Below are positions 1 through 10,130 of a stretch of 64,000 bases of DNA, piece after piece. The DNA comes from Mucilaginibacter sp. (lineage in GTDB: Bacteria > Bacteroidota > Bacteroidia > Sphingobacteriales > Sphingobacteriaceae). How positions within the stretch are numbered: position 1 is the stretch's first letter; each line of letters opens with the position of its first letter. Below the pieces are notes generated by a model. The model saw nothing but the letters and a program-made list of their open reading frames with translations, did no database searches and was not told the origin of the DNA. The position numbers were made by a program, and so were the translations under genes. Location: assembly GCA_028288025.1 (NCBI GenBank), contig JAQBOM010000013.1, positions 62,001 through 126,000 on the forward strand, in the 5' to 3' direction.

Positions 1-116
1 TTGAATAAGCCTAAATAAAATTTGATATTTTGAAGTATGCGAGACGGAGCCGGCCAAATAAAGCCAGGAAATAAAATGAAAGTATTCTATAAGTGGTATG
101 CGTGAAACGTACTAGC

Positions 117-1490
117 CTACTTCTTAGTCGTGTTTAACAACTGAAAGCCAACCAGTTCGTCCCAGCGGGCGCCGGGTGGGTGATAGTATACAAGCAGCTG
201 ATAATCGTTTTCGGTTTCATAATGACTGCCGGTTAAAGCCGTATCATCCGGTTTACCTGTAGCTTTATCCACCCATACATAAGTATAATCATATACGCCC
301 TGTTTCAGCAACTGGGATATGACATACTTTCCGGTGGACGGATCAAAATGCAATTTGCTGTTGTCATCCAGCTTATAATCATTAAATCGTCCAACTATAT
401 ACAAGGCACCGGTAGCAGATGACTTTTTTGTCAGCAATGAAAAATATAGCCTTGTATAATCGGCATCGGTGCGGGGATCGGTGCCGTCCTGATTCAGGAT
501 ATAGAAACTGCCGTTGAGGTCGTACTGTAATGTATAGTTTGGCTGGTTCCGGTCGGCGTCGGTTAATAACAGTATGGTATTGGCGGTATCGCGGTAAATA
601 TGGGCTATATGCTCCGAATTCAGTTTAAGGCTTCGGGTATCAAAATGCAGGAATTCATTCCCGCCCGGGAAATCATTCATATTTACATCGTTATAGATCA
701 GCTGCGAACCGCGGATATAAGTAGGTTGGGTATTCCACTGTCCGGTTTCGCTACGGGCGTTTTGCATGATCAGCACACGAATGTCAGCCCCGGGATTTTG
801 AACCCGCAGGCTGCCGTAATTAAGGGTGAAATTTACCTTTTGATTGGTTTGTCTTGTCGACACATCATTTGAGGGTACTATTTCGGCAGCTATTGAAATT
901 TGCGGATTAACAACATATAAACGCCTTGTTAGTATCAACTTTGTTGGATCGCTATCCTCGTAAACTTTTAACACATAATTGCCGGCGACTTTTGGCGCAA
1001 TATTCTCATTTGGCAGCTTGAGCTCGTAGTGAGTATATTTTTGAATGGTGCCGGTTGAGTAGCTATAGCCTGTTATTTTATCGTCGGTGTAGTTGTGCAG
1101 GTATTCGGCCGGCGAAAGATTGGATGAGTTCCAGTTGGCATCGCAATGCTCAAGGGTATAATTATAGGTTTGCGTGCCGCCGCGCAGGTTATCGAACGCC
1201 AACAGTACTTTGTCGTTTGACCGTAGTGTAATAATGGGAAAAGAAGCTTGTTTGGCGGTATTGTAAAATTCAACGCTTTTTATTTCGGGGCGGTAGACGG
1301 TGTTATCATAGGATTGCGCAAAGGAGTTGAAGCTAACTATCAATAAGAATACAGCAATCGGCACTTTAAAAAACCACTTGTCATTGCGAGCGACAGCGTG
1401 GCAACCGCGAACTATGCAGGGCCGCCCTGCATAGTTCGCGGTTGCTTCGTCGTTCCTCCTCGCAATGAAATAATTTTTTATATGCGTCAT
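117..1490 (-). CDS. DUF5103-like secreted protein (type IX secretion-associated family in Bacteroidota); N-terminus carries an in-frame palindromic repeat
   Basis: Long ORF; signal-peptide-like segment [23 protein letters not shown]; content resembles DUF5103 ([12 protein letters not shown]..., [29 protein letters not shown]). Confidence 0.75.
   Translation of the reverse strand: MTHIKNYFIARRNDEATANYAGRPCIVRGCHAVARNDKWFFKVPIAVFLLIVSFNSFAQSYDNTVYRPEIKSVEFYNTAKQASFPIITLRSNDKVLLAFDNLRGGTQTYNYTLEHCDANWNSSNLSPAEYLHNYTDDKITGYSYSTGTIQKYTHYELKLPNENIAPKVAGNYVLKVYEDSDPTKLILTRRLYVVNPQISIAAEIVPSNDVSTRQTNQKVNFTLNYGSLRVQNPGADIRVLIMQNARSETGQWNTQPTYIRGSQLIYNDVNMNDFPGGNEFLHFDTRSLKLNSEHIAHIYRDTANTILLLTDADRNQPNYTLQYDLNGSFYILNQDGTDPRTDADYTRLYFSLLTKKSSATGALYIVGRFNDYKLDDNSKLHFDPSTGKYVISQLLKQGVYDYTYVWVDKATGKPDDTALTGSHYETENDYQLLVYYHPPGARWDELVGFQLLNTTKK
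1380..1468. repeat. Imperfect palindromic repeat, family A (TCATTGCGAG...CTCGCAATGA), inside the CDS
   Basis: Arms tcattgcgag..caaccgcgaactatgcagggc and its reverse complement tcattgcgagg..gcaaccgcgaactatgcagggc; related copy at 52611-52693 and partial copy at 50494-50520. Confidence 0.9.
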
Positions 1491-1547
1491 TTCTCTTTCA
1501 GAGTAAATTAACCAATTCCGAAATCGAAAATCCGAATTCCGAAATCC

Positions 1548-3470
1548 TTATGCTTCTAACTCCATTATCTGGTCAGCTAAAGCCTCCCATTGTAATTGTA
1601 CATGACCCAGCTCCAGTTTCTTCATTTCGTAATTTTTATTGACTTCATTTAGCTTAGGCAGATCATTGTATAACTTATCATCGGCCAACTCTGCTTCCAG
1701 TTGTTTTACGATTTTTTCCAGCGATGCGATCTGTTCTTCCAGCTTAGCCATATCCTGGTTTAGCTTTTTCAGCTGCTGCGATTTATTTTCAGACGGATGC
1801 TTAACTGGTTCAGCCTCTTTTTTCTCTTCCTTTTTAGGCTGCGGAATTGGCGCGGCGGCTTTTGGTTCCAGTTTGCGCTTGGCGTACCAAACGTCGAACT
1901 CGGCATAAGTGCCCGGGTATTGTTTGATTTGTTGGTCCTCAATAAACCATATTTTGTTGGCGACGTTATCGAGGAAATAACGGTCGTGCGAAACCACGAT
2001 AAACGTTCCTTCAAACTGCTCCAGCGCCTGTATCAATATGTTCACCGATTGAATATCCAGGTGGTTGGTGGGCTCATCAAGTATCAGGAAATTGGCGTCC
2101 GCGGTAAGCGCCTTTGCCAAAGCCACCCTTGATTTTTCGCCCCCGGATAATACTTTTATCTTTTTAAATACATCATCGCCCGTAAACAGGAACGAACCCA
2201 ATATGGACCGCAACTCGGTTTCGGTATGCTTTGGCGCGAACGACTGCAGTTCCTGCAGGGCTGTGCTTTCCAGGTGCAAGGCTTCCAGCTGGTGCTGGGC
2301 AAAAAAAGTTTCGGTTACGTTATGGCCAGTAACCATTTTGCCTTCAAAATCTTTATCGGCGTCGGCAATTATGCGCAGCAGGGTTGATTTACCTTTGCCG
2401 TTGGCGCCGATCAACGCTATTTTATCTCCTTTTTCAATTACCGCTTCAGCATTTGATAAAATATCGATGGCCGGATATTTTTTGGTGATGTTCTCCAGCG
2501 TTACCACGTGCCTGCCAGATTGCTTGGAGAAACGGAAGCTGAAGTTCACCGACGGGTTATCGTCATCCACATCATCCACACGCTCCAGCTTGTCCAAAGC
2601 TTTGATACGCGATTGAGCCATTTTAGCCTTGGATGCTTTCGCCCGGAAACGCTCGATCAAACGCTCTTCCTGCTTTATTTTCGACTGCTGGTTTTTAAAT
2701 TCACCGCGTTGGATATCTTCGCGCTGAGCCTTTTCTTCCAGGTAGAAAGAATAATTCCCGGCGTAAACGGTGAGCTTGCCTTTACGTGATTCAACCGTAC
2801 GGTTGATCACCTTATCCAAAAACCACCTATCGTGCGATACGATAACCACTGCGCCTTCAAAGGCTTTCAGATAATCTTCCAGCCATTGTATCGACGGTAA
2901 GTCAAGGTGGTTGGTAGGCTCATCCAATAATAAGATGTCAGGAGCTTGTAAAAGTATCTTGGCCAGCATCACGCGCATGCGCCAACCGCCCGAAAACTCG
3001 CTCAACTTGCGATGTGTATCCGGTTCGGTGAATCCCAAACCGGCTAAAATTTCGTGTGCTTTGTATTCGATGTTGTAACCGTCCAGTAACTCAAACTCAT
3101 GCTGTTTGTCGCTTAGCTTGTGCAGCAGGTCCTCGGTATAATCGGTCTCCAGCTTTTTAAGCAGGCTTTCTATTTCATCATGCAGCTGGTTCTGTCGCTC
3201 GAAAGCTTCCATGGCCACATGCAGTATATTTTTATCAGACGAGTACGAGAGCAGGTCCTGGTTAAGGTAGCCGATGGTCAGGTCCTTAGCCATGGATATG
3301 GTGCCCGAAGTAGGCGTATAATCGCCGACTATAATTTTTAAAAGGGTAGTTTTTCCAGTACCATTGGCGCCGATAAGGCCAATTTTTTCACCGGGTTTTA
3401 TATGCCAGTTAGCTTCATCGTATAATGCCCGCGCACCAATCTCAAACGTAAGGTTATTTATAGCTATCAT
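1548..3470 (-). CDS. ABC-F family ATP-binding protein
   Basis: Two ABC domains (GANGTGKTTLL, LSEFSGGWRMR, GANGKGKSTLL, LSGGEKSR), no TM segments; start taken at MIAINNLTF rather than the upstream Met of the ORF track. Confidence 0.9.
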   Translation of the reverse strand: MIAINNLTFEIGARALYDEANWHIKPGEKIGLIGANGTGKTTLLKIIVGDYTPTSGTISMAKDLTIGYLNQDLLSYSSDKNILHVAMEAFERQNQLHDEIESLLKKLETDYTEDLLHKLSDKQHEFELLDGYNIEYKAHEILAGLGFTEPDTHRKLSEFSGGWRMRVMLAKILLQAPDILLLDEPTNHLDLPSIQWLEDYLKAFEGAVVIVSHDRWFLDKVINRTVESRKGKLTVYAGNYSFYLEEKAQREDIQRGEFKNQQSKIKQEERLIERFRAKASKAKMAQSRIKALDKLERVDDVDDDNPSVNFSFRFSKQSGRHVVTLENITKKYPAIDILSNAEAVIEKGDKIALIGANGKGKSTLLRIIADADKDFEGKMVTGHNVTETFFAQHQLEALHLESTALQELQSFAPKHTETELRSILGSFLFTGDDVFKKIKVLSGGEKSRVALAKALTADANFLILDEPTNHLDIQSVNILIQALEQFEGTFIVVSHDRYFLDNVANKIWFIEDQQIKQYPGTYAEFDVWYAKRKLEPKAAAPIPQPKKEEKKEAEPVKHPSENKSQQLKKLNQDMAKLEEQIASLEKIVKQLEAELADDKLYNDLPKLNEVNKNYEMKKLELGHVQLQWEALADQIMELEA

Positions 3471-3623
3471 TTGCGCGCAAAGATACGGATTTGAGGCGAA
3501 AGGATAAAGGCTAAAGGTGAAGGGTTTGGTGTGAAAGTCCGGAAGAATTCTGCCATGAACTATCAACTATGAACCATGAACCGGAGTTATGAACCATGAA
3601 CCAAAAAAACTAACTTCGCAACC

Positions 3624-4661
3624 ATGTATTTTTTGATAAAGCCACTGCTTTTTGAGTTCGATCCCGAAAAGGTACATCACTTTGTTACCGCGAATTTGAA
3701 ACGTGTTAATCGCTTCCCCGGCGGACAGGCTTTAAGCCGCTCGTTGTGGGGTTTGGATGATCAGCGGTTGGAAAGGAACGTATTTGGACTGCGTTTTAAA
3801 AACCCAGTAGGGCTGGCGGCGGGCTTTGATAAAAATGCCGAAATGATGGGCGAAATGGCCAACCTGGGCTTTGGTTTTGTTGAGGTGGGCACCGTGACGC
3901 CCCTGCCACAACCGGGAAACGCTAAGCCAAGAATGTTCAGGTTGCCGGAAGATGGTGGGCTGATCAACCGCATGGGTTTTAATAATGACGGGGTGGAAAT
4001 GGTGGCTGAACGCATTGCCGCATTTCGTGCTAAAGGAGATTATAAACAACTGATCATCGGTGGCAACATCGGCAAAAATAAAGTTACACCCAATGAGGAT
4101 GCGGTAAGCGATTACATCAAATGCTTCGACCGTTTATTTGATGTGGTAGACTACTTTGTAGTGAACGTGAGTTCGCCCAATACGCCCGGCCTGCGCGAGC
4201 TGCAGGAAAAGGAGCCGCTCATGCAATTGTTGGGCACGTTGCAGCAACGCAATTCAAAAAACGGCATCAGCAGGCCCATCTTACTAAAAATAGCGCCCGA
4301 CCTGACCGACGAACAGCTTGATGATATTGTAGATATTGTGCAGCAAACCGGTATTGCCGGGATAATCGCTACCAATACCACCATCAGCCGGGAAGGCCTG
4401 GTATCAAAGGACGAATTAAAAAATGAAACAGGCGGTTTGAGCGGCAAGCCTTTAACTAAGCGTTCCACTGAAGTGATCTGTTATCTTGCAAAAAAATCTA
4501 AAGGGGCTTTCCCTATTATCGGTGTCGGCGGTATACATTCCGGAGAAGACGCGGTGGAAAAGTTAAAAGCCGGAGCCTCGCTGGTACAGCTTTACACCGG
4601 CTTTATTTACGAAGGGCCGGGGCTGATAAAGCGGATCAACAAGAAGATATTATCCTTGTAA
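3624..4661 (+). CDS. pyrD: Dihydroorotate dehydrogenase (quinone), class 2
   Basis: Motifs [61 protein letters not shown]. Confidence 0.95.
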   Translation: MYFLIKPLLFEFDPEKVHHFVTANLKRVNRFPGGQALSRSLWGLDDQRLERNVFGLRFKNPVGLAAGFDKNAEMMGEMANLGFGFVEVGTVTPLPQPGNAKPRMFRLPEDGGLINRMGFNNDGVEMVAERIAAFRAKGDYKQLIIGGNIGKNKVTPNEDAVSDYIKCFDRLFDVVDYFVVNVSSPNTPGLRELQEKEPLMQLLGTLQQRNSKNGISRPILLKIAPDLTDEQLDDIVDIVQQTGIAGIIATNTTISREGLVSKDELKNETGGLSGKPLTKRSTEVICYLAKKSKGAFPIIGVGGIHSGEDAVEKLKAGASLVQLYTGFIYEGPGLIKRINKKILSL

Positions 4662-4663
4662 TC

Positions 4664-4686
4664 GTAGAGACGCAATGCGTCTCTAC
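4664..4686 (+). terminator. Perfect hairpin after pyrD (GTAGAGACGC-AAT-GCGTCTCTAC)
   Basis: 10-bp perfect inverted repeat beginning 2 nt after the pyrD stop. Confidence 0.6.
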
Positions 4687-4715
4687 CGGTGTACAAAAAA
4701 GTTTACCCATAAAAA

Positions 4716-4745
4716 AATCCTGCCGGTTTTGCAACCAGCAGGATT
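4716..4745 (-). terminator. Intrinsic terminator for the small ORF at 4786-4962
   Basis: AATCCTGC...GCAGGATT hairpin followed on the minus strand by a T-run (seven A's on plus at 4711-4717). Confidence 0.75.
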
Positions 4746-4785
4746 TGGAATATCATTTTTGCAATCTTTTAGCCCTTCGGGTAAA

Positions 4786-4962
4786 TTATTTTGCGGCGGC
4801 TGCTTTTGATAAAGCAGCGTTGTTGATAGCTATCTGGTTGTTCTTTTTCTCAGCTGAACGGCTACCGGCTTCCAGGTTAGTGGCAAGCTTTAAAAATTGC
4901 ACTTCTAACCTCGAAGTGGTTTTGTTTTTTCTATCTTTTCTTTTTAAACGAGTAACGCCCAT
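4786..4962 (-). CDS. Small basic protein, 58 aa (MGVTRLKRKDRKNKTTSRLEVQFLKLATNLEAGSRSAEKKNNQIAINNAALSKAAAAK); absent from ORF track
   Basis: ATG at 4962 to TAA at 4786, own terminator at 4716-4745; composition resembles a small nucleic-acid/ribosome-associated protein. Confidence 0.75.
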   Translation of the reverse strand: MGVTRLKRKDRKNKTTSRLEVQFLKLATNLEAGSRSAEKKNNQIAINNAALSKAAAAK

Positions 4963-4992
4963 GGTATTATAGTTTTAATGTTTTAATTCTCG

Positions 4993-5063
4993 AGGTCGGG
5001 AGCGGATTCGAACCGCTGTAAAAGGTTTTGCAGACCTCTGCCTAGCCACTCGGCCACCCGACC
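4993..5063 (-). tRNA. tRNA-Cys (GCA)
   Basis: GGTCGGG/CCCGACC acceptor, loop CTGCAAA, T-loop GTTCGAATC, discriminator U73. Confidence 0.95.
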
Positions 5064-5110
5064 AATTTTCAAGGTTGCAAAAATAGCAATAATTTGTTGG
5101 CTGCCAACAT

Positions 5111-5860
5111 TTATTTGAATGATTTTCTGACTACCTCCGAACAAAACAAAGCCGTAGCAATGGCTACGTTTAACGATTCGGCATTTCCCTTTCGCGGTAT
5201 TGTTACCGCTTTACTGATCAGTTTCGCTACATCCGGCCTCAAACCGCTGCCTTCGTTGCCCATTATAATTAAGCCTTCCGGGCCAAAATCGGTATCGTAA
5301 ATGTTTTCGCCATCCAGCATTGCGGCAAAAATAGGGAGGCCGATTTGTTGTAAAATGGCGGGCAAATCAGCATAATGTACATTTATCCGCGAAAGCGAGC
5401 CCATACTGGCCTGTACTACCTTTGGGTTATAAACATCAACCGTATCGTCGGAGCAAATGATATGCTGCATGCCAAACCAGTCGGCGGTGCGGATGATGGT
5501 ACCCATATTGCCGGGGTCCTGTATCCCATCTAAAACTAACGAGAACTTTTGCTTCAGCTGTGTGTTATCCAACGCGGGCCAAACCGGTATTTTGACCATG
5601 GCAATAACCTGCTGCGGCGTTTTCAAACTGCTGACTTTTTCCATGTCTGTAACTGAAATTTCAGTTATATTTATTTTTTGGGATAATTTCAGCACTTTTG
5701 GGTCAAAAGACGCCGTATGGTAGATAGCCCCGATCTGGTAAGCGGAATGAATAAATTCAATGACTGATTTTAAACCTTCAACCAAAAATAAACTCTGTTG
5801 GGTACGATCTTTTTTATTTTGTAAGGACCTAAGTAAACTGATTTGAGATTTTGAAAGCAT
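5111..5860 (-). CDS. TrmH/SpoU family RNA methyltransferase
   Basis: LDGIQDPGNMGTIIRTADWFG, MGNEGSGLRPDVAKLISKAVTIPRKGNAESLNVAIATAL. Confidence 0.93.
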   Translation of the reverse strand: MLSKSQISLLRSLQNKKDRTQQSLFLVEGLKSVIEFIHSAYQIGAIYHTASFDPKVLKLSQKINITEISVTDMEKVSSLKTPQQVIAMVKIPVWPALDNTQLKQKFSLVLDGIQDPGNMGTIIRTADWFGMQHIICSDDTVDVYNPKVVQASMGSLSRINVHYADLPAILQQIGLPIFAAMLDGENIYDTDFGPEGLIIMGNEGSGLRPDVAKLISKAVTIPRKGNAESLNVAIATALFCSEVVRKSFK

Positions 5861-8238
5861 ATAGTAAACCCGGTTATTACCGCCTTACAATATTAAGTAT
5901 TATCCTGCTCATTCTGGTTTCGGGCTGCAGTTTAACGCGGGGCATTAAGAACAACCAGGCGCTGGTGCGTAAAATTACCATGAAAGGCATGGACGAAGAT
6001 TATGCCGAAGCCGCGGTGAACTACGTCGACAAGGAGCAGCAGCCAAACAACTGGCTCAACCTTCAATTTTATTATGCGTTTAGCAACAAGGGTAAAAGAA
6101 GCATCGGCGAAGCCCCCCGGATACTGGACAGCAACCTGGTGGAGTTTTCGCGGCTGCAGATCGAAAAGTTCCTGCGCAGCAGGGGGTACCTGAAAGCAAG
6201 GGTAGTGGACACCGTCAATATCAAAAAGAAACGGGCCGAACTGGTTTTTACGGCGGTGGAGGGCCCAATGTTTAAGATCCGCACCTTTAAGGATAGTATT
6301 TACGATAAAAAGGTAAAAGAACTGTACCGGGTAAACCGTCCATCGTTTTCGCATGTGAAGCCTGGGGGGCGCTTTGATACCGATAGCCTGGCATTCGACC
6401 GCGACGAGTTTTACCTCATTATGAAACGGCATGGCTATTACGATTTTTACCGCCAGTATATCAATTTTAATTACGACTCCACTTATAACAAAAGCATAGT
6501 AGATGTAACCATGATCATCGATAACCCTATCGGGAAGGCTGCACACCCGGTGTATCGGATCAACAATACACTCATCACTATTACAAACAGCGCCGGCCGC
6601 ACGCCCGGTAAGGAGGATACCCTGCAGGTCGACTCGCAGTATAGGTTTGTCGATTTTTCGCACCGGTTTACGCCGCGCACAGTTACCGACTATATTTTTC
6701 AAAAAAAGGGCGATATCTATAATATCGATAAACAAACACTCACCACCTCGCGGTTGTCGGAGCTCAATGTATTCCGGAATGTGCCCAACCCTACGTACCA
6801 GAAATCGTCCGACAGTACCAACCGCTTAAATATCAAGCTCGACATTGTCCCGATCAAAAAAATGTCAGACAGGGTGGAGGGCGAGTTCCTGTTTAATGCT
6901 GGTCAGTATGGTTACAACCTTGGCAATACCTTTACCAAGCGCGACTTGTTCAAGCAGGCTGCTATTTTACAGATCAAGGCCAACTATAGCGTATTATTTG
7001 ATAACGCGAAAAGCTTAACCAATCCCAATGGTATCGAAAACCAGGATTTCAGGATAGGAGCCAGCCTTATTTATCCGCGGTTGATCACACCGTTCCATCT
7101 TCCTGTTTTGGGGCGGTATGGCATTCCGCATACCACCTTTTCAACCAACTACCAATGGTTTTATCAAAAAAGCCTGGTTACCCGCGAAAGTTTCGTTAAC
7201 TCCATCACCTATGATTTTTTCGAAACCGACCGCAAGCAACACAGCATTACTCCAATCGATATCGAATTTTCGAGAGGCATTATTGATCCAAGCGCGCAGC
7301 GCCTGTTATTGACCGACAACCTCTACGCCTACAGTTATCTAATAGGCCGCACCATTTTTTCGTCGGGCAGCCAGTACACGTTCCAGTATAACGCGATTGA
7401 GCTTAACTCGTACCGCAATTTTATCTATTTCCGCGGCAGTGTTGATGTGGGCGGTAATACTTTGTATTTATTAAGCAGCGTGCTGAATACCCGCAGGGAT
7501 ACGCTTGGCCAGCGTACCATACTTGGCCGCGCATTTGCGCAGTATGCCAAGGGCGAGGTCGACCTGCGCATTTACCGCAGCCTGGGCGGCGAGCGCCAGT
7601 TCATTTTCCGGTTAAATGCCGGCGTGGGCGATCCATACGGCAACAGCAACCAGCTGATATTTGAAAAAGATTTTTATACCGGCGGCGCCAACGATATGCG
7701 CGCCTGGCTGCCCCGCACACTTGGCCCCGGCCAGTTTAACAGGGCCGCTTTTTATGGCCCGCCGGGTGTTAACGGGGTGCCCTCAAAAGGCGACTCCCTG
7801 CGTACACGCCTAAAATACCTCGACCAGTTTGGCGAGGTAAAAGTGATTGCCAATGCCGAGTTCCGGTACAAAATTGTGGATGATTTTTTTGGCTCGAAAT
7901 TAAAGGGCGCTTTATTTATTGATGCCGGTAACGTTTGGCGATTGCATGCACAGCCCGGCCAGCCTAATGTGGAGTTCCGGTTCAATAATATGCTTAATTC
8001 ATCGGCAATGGATATTGGTACCGGTTTGCGGTTTGATCTGGCCTTTTTCGTGTTCCGGCTGGATGCCGCGCTTAAATTTAAGGACCCGCAGTTTAACGGC
8101 TCCGAGCAATGGGTGCTCATCAACCACTTTAATGAACTCTTCCATACCGGGCCGTTTAAAGCCGCCTACCGCGCCAACAACAGCGGCGATACCTATAACT
8201 TTATGCAGCTCAACTTCGGCATAGGAATGCCGTTTTGA
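5851..8238 (+). CDS. tamL: TamL-like lipoprotein, BamA/TamA (Omp85) family
   Basis: Lipobox LILVSGC, POTRA-like N-terminus, C-terminal surface-antigen barrel (GGANDMRAW, GLRFDLAFFVFRLDAALKF); TTG start. Confidence 0.85.
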   Translation: MKAYSKPGYYRLTILSIILLILVSGCSLTRGIKNNQALVRKITMKGMDEDYAEAAVNYVDKEQQPNNWLNLQFYYAFSNKGKRSIGEAPRILDSNLVEFSRLQIEKFLRSRGYLKARVVDTVNIKKKRAELVFTAVEGPMFKIRTFKDSIYDKKVKELYRVNRPSFSHVKPGGRFDTDSLAFDRDEFYLIMKRHGYYDFYRQYINFNYDSTYNKSIVDVTMIIDNPIGKAAHPVYRINNTLITITNSAGRTPGKEDTLQVDSQYRFVDFSHRFTPRTVTDYIFQKKGDIYNIDKQTLTTSRLSELNVFRNVPNPTYQKSSDSTNRLNIKLDIVPIKKMSDRVEGEFLFNAGQYGYNLGNTFTKRDLFKQAAILQIKANYSVLFDNAKSLTNPNGIENQDFRIGASLIYPRLITPFHLPVLGRYGIPHTTFSTNYQWFYQKSLVTRESFVNSITYDFFETDRKQHSITPIDIEFSRGIIDPSAQRLLLTDNLYAYSYLIGRTIFSSGSQYTFQYNAIELNSYRNFIYFRGSVDVGGNTLYLLSSVLNTRRDTLGQRTILGRAFAQYAKGEVDLRIYRSLGGERQFIFRLNAGVGDPYGNSNQLIFEKDFYTGGANDMRAWLPRTLGPGQFNRAAFYGPPGVNGVPSKGDSLRTRLKYLDQFGEVKVIANAEFRYKIVDDFFGSKLKGALFIDAGNVWRLHAQPGQPNVEFRFNNMLNSSAMDIGTGLRFDLAFFVFRLDAALKFKDPQFNGSEQWVLINHFNELFHTGPFKAAYRANNSGDTYNFMQLNFGIGMPF

Positions 8239-8249
8239 TTTGAGATTTT

Positions 8250-8338
8250 GTCATCCTGAGCGGAGCGAAGGATCTTCTTCATCATAACAGTACCGGTGGT
8301 TTTACGCGAAGAAGATATTTCACGATGTTCAGGATAAC
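8250..8338. repeat. Imperfect palindromic repeat, family B (GTCATCCTGAGC...TTCAGGATAAC)
   Basis: gtcatcctgagcggagcgaaggatcttcttc and reverse complement of the right arm gttatcctgaacatcgtgaaatatcttcttc. Confidence 0.8.
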
Positions 8339-8346
8339 AAAGATAC

Positions 8347-8385
8347 GCACATCTGCAAACTGTATCATTTTTGAAAAAGATACAG
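8347..8385. repeat. Copy 1 of GCACATC..CTGTATC-N12-GATACAG element
   Basis: gcacatctgcaaactgtatcatttttgaaaaagatacag; second copy at 10227-10265. Confidence 0.7.
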
Positions 8386-8591
8386 TGTCGCGTCCAGAAA
8401 AGTTGTCACTTAATACAAGTGTACCACCCGGTACAGGTGGACACACCTGAACACACCTGGATACAGTTTGTTACCAAATTAATACTTGGTTGTAATTATA
8501 TATGTGATATATAATTGATACTACGTATATCAAACATAAAAATCGGTAACGATATATGAGTTGGGACAAGATAAAAAATATCTACAGGTTA

Positions 8592-9038
8592 TTAAGACCA
8601 AAATTTCAAAATATGCATCCATGGGAAGTGGTGATAGCACCACTTGGTTACCTCAAAAAAACCATACAACCCTGCTAAACCCGTTCCGATTGATAGAGTC
8701 CAATTCTGAAATTGACCCTGATAGAATTTGATTACATCTTTTCTATGTCTTTTGACGTAACCCATGAAATAATAGCCGTCTAATGTAATTGAAAAAATAT
8801 CTACGTTTTTAACCAAAATAAATCCATCCTTTTCAAGTTTATGAAGAACCCTTTTAAATTCGGGTTCACTTAGGTTGGCATTATATCTCAAATTCATGCC
8901 GGTTAATAGGCCACCATACCTTTGCTCGTCGTTGTGGATTATTAAAGCCAGCAATACAAGGTCAAGTTTTTCCCGGTAATTGTACGGCTTTTTAGGTTTT
9001 GGCCTGTATGCGAATATTTGACTTATTTGTTTTGCCAT
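8592..9038 (-). CDS. Hypothetical protein, winged-helix-like N-terminus with C-terminal hydrophobic segment
   Basis: 148-aa ORF; hydrophobic WTLSIGTGLAGLYGFF near the C-terminus. Confidence 0.65.
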   Translation of the reverse strand: MAKQISQIFAYRPKPKKPYNYREKLDLVLLALIIHNDEQRYGGLLTGMNLRYNANLSEPEFKRVLHKLEKDGFILVKNVDIFSITLDGYYFMGYVKRHRKDVIKFYQGQFQNWTLSIGTGLAGLYGFFEVTKWCYHHFPWMHILKFWS

Positions 9039-9095
9039 AAAAGGGGGCGATAGGGTTAAACTTTCAATAAAATCACTATATAGAGGTAAAAAAAA

Positions 9096-9512
9096 CTATC
9101 TAATTATTTTTAACTTTACCAAAAGCCAGGTTCCAAATATCAAGACGATTAATCCTGTTATAATGAATTTTACCCAATCGTTATTAAAATTAATGAATCT
9201 CCATATTCCTTTTTGGTACTTTTCATTGGTTGTAGTCGGTGCGGTGCTATTCGGGGTTTGGGTTGGCAGACGCTCCTCAAGTTCGTTTACGGGAACTAAA
9301 GACTTTTCATAAGCATCTATGGTATTGTATAGTAGCAAAAGTTTTCTTGCCTCTCCAGTTAAAAGGTAATTTGATGAAACCTCAAAAATAAGTCCGTCCT
9401 CGATTAATTCGGTGATAAGACACTGTTGTTCATACGAACTAAACATAGATTTTAGTTGATACCCTGAATTTAACTGATATAAGATTTCGGTTTTCTTTTC
9501 ATTTTTAGTCAT
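9096..9512 (-). CDS. Hypothetical protein, small N-terminal domain plus single C-terminal TM
   Basis: 138-aa ORF ending VKFIITGLIVLIFGTWLLVKLKIIR. Confidence 0.65.
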   Translation of the reverse strand: MTKNEKKTEILYQLNSGYQLKSMFSSYEQQCLITELIEDGLIFEVSSNYLLTGEARKLLLLYNTIDAYEKSLVPVNELEERLPTQTPNSTAPTTTNEKYQKGIWRFINFNNDWVKFIITGLIVLIFGTWLLVKLKIIR

Positions 9513-9557
9513 AAAAAAAAGGCTTAGAGCCTCTCAATATATGAAATTAGAATTTAA

Positions 9558-9800
9558 TTAGAGGGTTCGTTTCTCCTTTAGGGATTTCAATTGATCTCCC
9601 TTACCGTGCTTTTTAATTGGATTGTCAACCTTATGAAAATCTTTACCACTGTCAGATATTTTTTTTGCTAACTGCTCCCCCTGTTTCGGCTTTATAAAAA
9701 ACACTTTCATAGCCTCATCAAAACCCCCATTAATAGCAAGGTTACTTTTCTCGTATTTCTCCGGGCGTGGTTTTGCCTCTTTCTTCTTTGCCATACTCAA
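9558..9800 (-). CDS. Hypothetical small basic protein
   Basis: 80-aa ORF, Lys-rich. Confidence 0.5.
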   Translation of the reverse strand: MSMAKKKEAKPRPEKYEKSNLAINGGFDEAMKVFFIKPKQGEQLAKKISDSGKDFHKVDNPIKKHGKGDQLKSLKEKRTL

Positions 9801-9820
9801 ATTTACGAAATTAAGTTAGC

Positions 9821-10130
9821 CTAAGTCAAACGTTTGCCGTTAACATTTTTGATAGCATCTTCAAATCTTACCACATCTTTAACCTGACGGCTGTTGTAAC
9901 GGTATCCGAACTCATGGCAATAACCGTGTAGGTGCTTCGGGCTTACTTGGTGATAGATACCTATTATACCTCTTTCAAGCAATGACCAAAGCCCTCGATA
10001 GTATTTGTATGATCGTCGCCTACTGTTATGTAGTTGCCCTCTGTGTGCTTAATAGCAACGTGAGTATAGTTAGCGGCTAAACCACAATATGAACGGTAAG
10101 CATCGGTTACAATTTTGCTATCAGCCTTTT
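9821..10130 (-). pseudogene. C-terminal fragment of ISXO2-like (IS1595 family) transposase, frameshifted
   Basis: SKIVTDAYRSYCGLAANYTHVAIKHTEGNYITVGDDHTNTIEGF then, in another frame, WSLLERGIIGIYHQVSPKHLHGYCHEFGYRYNSRQVKDVVRFEDAIKNVNGKRLT. Confidence 0.85.

Noticed and set aside
2065-2616. 183-aa plus-strand ORF
   Set aside because: Antisense to the ABC-F gene, Ser/Leu-rich composition typical of a shadow ORF. The same applies to other track ORFs opposite strong genes, e.g. 5932-6735, 22-23 kb, 48933-49454, 54395-54895, 59432-59956.
4745-4972. Plus-strand ORF of 75 aa from the track
   Set aside because: Antisense to the better supported 58-aa ORF with terminator; begins within the terminator region.
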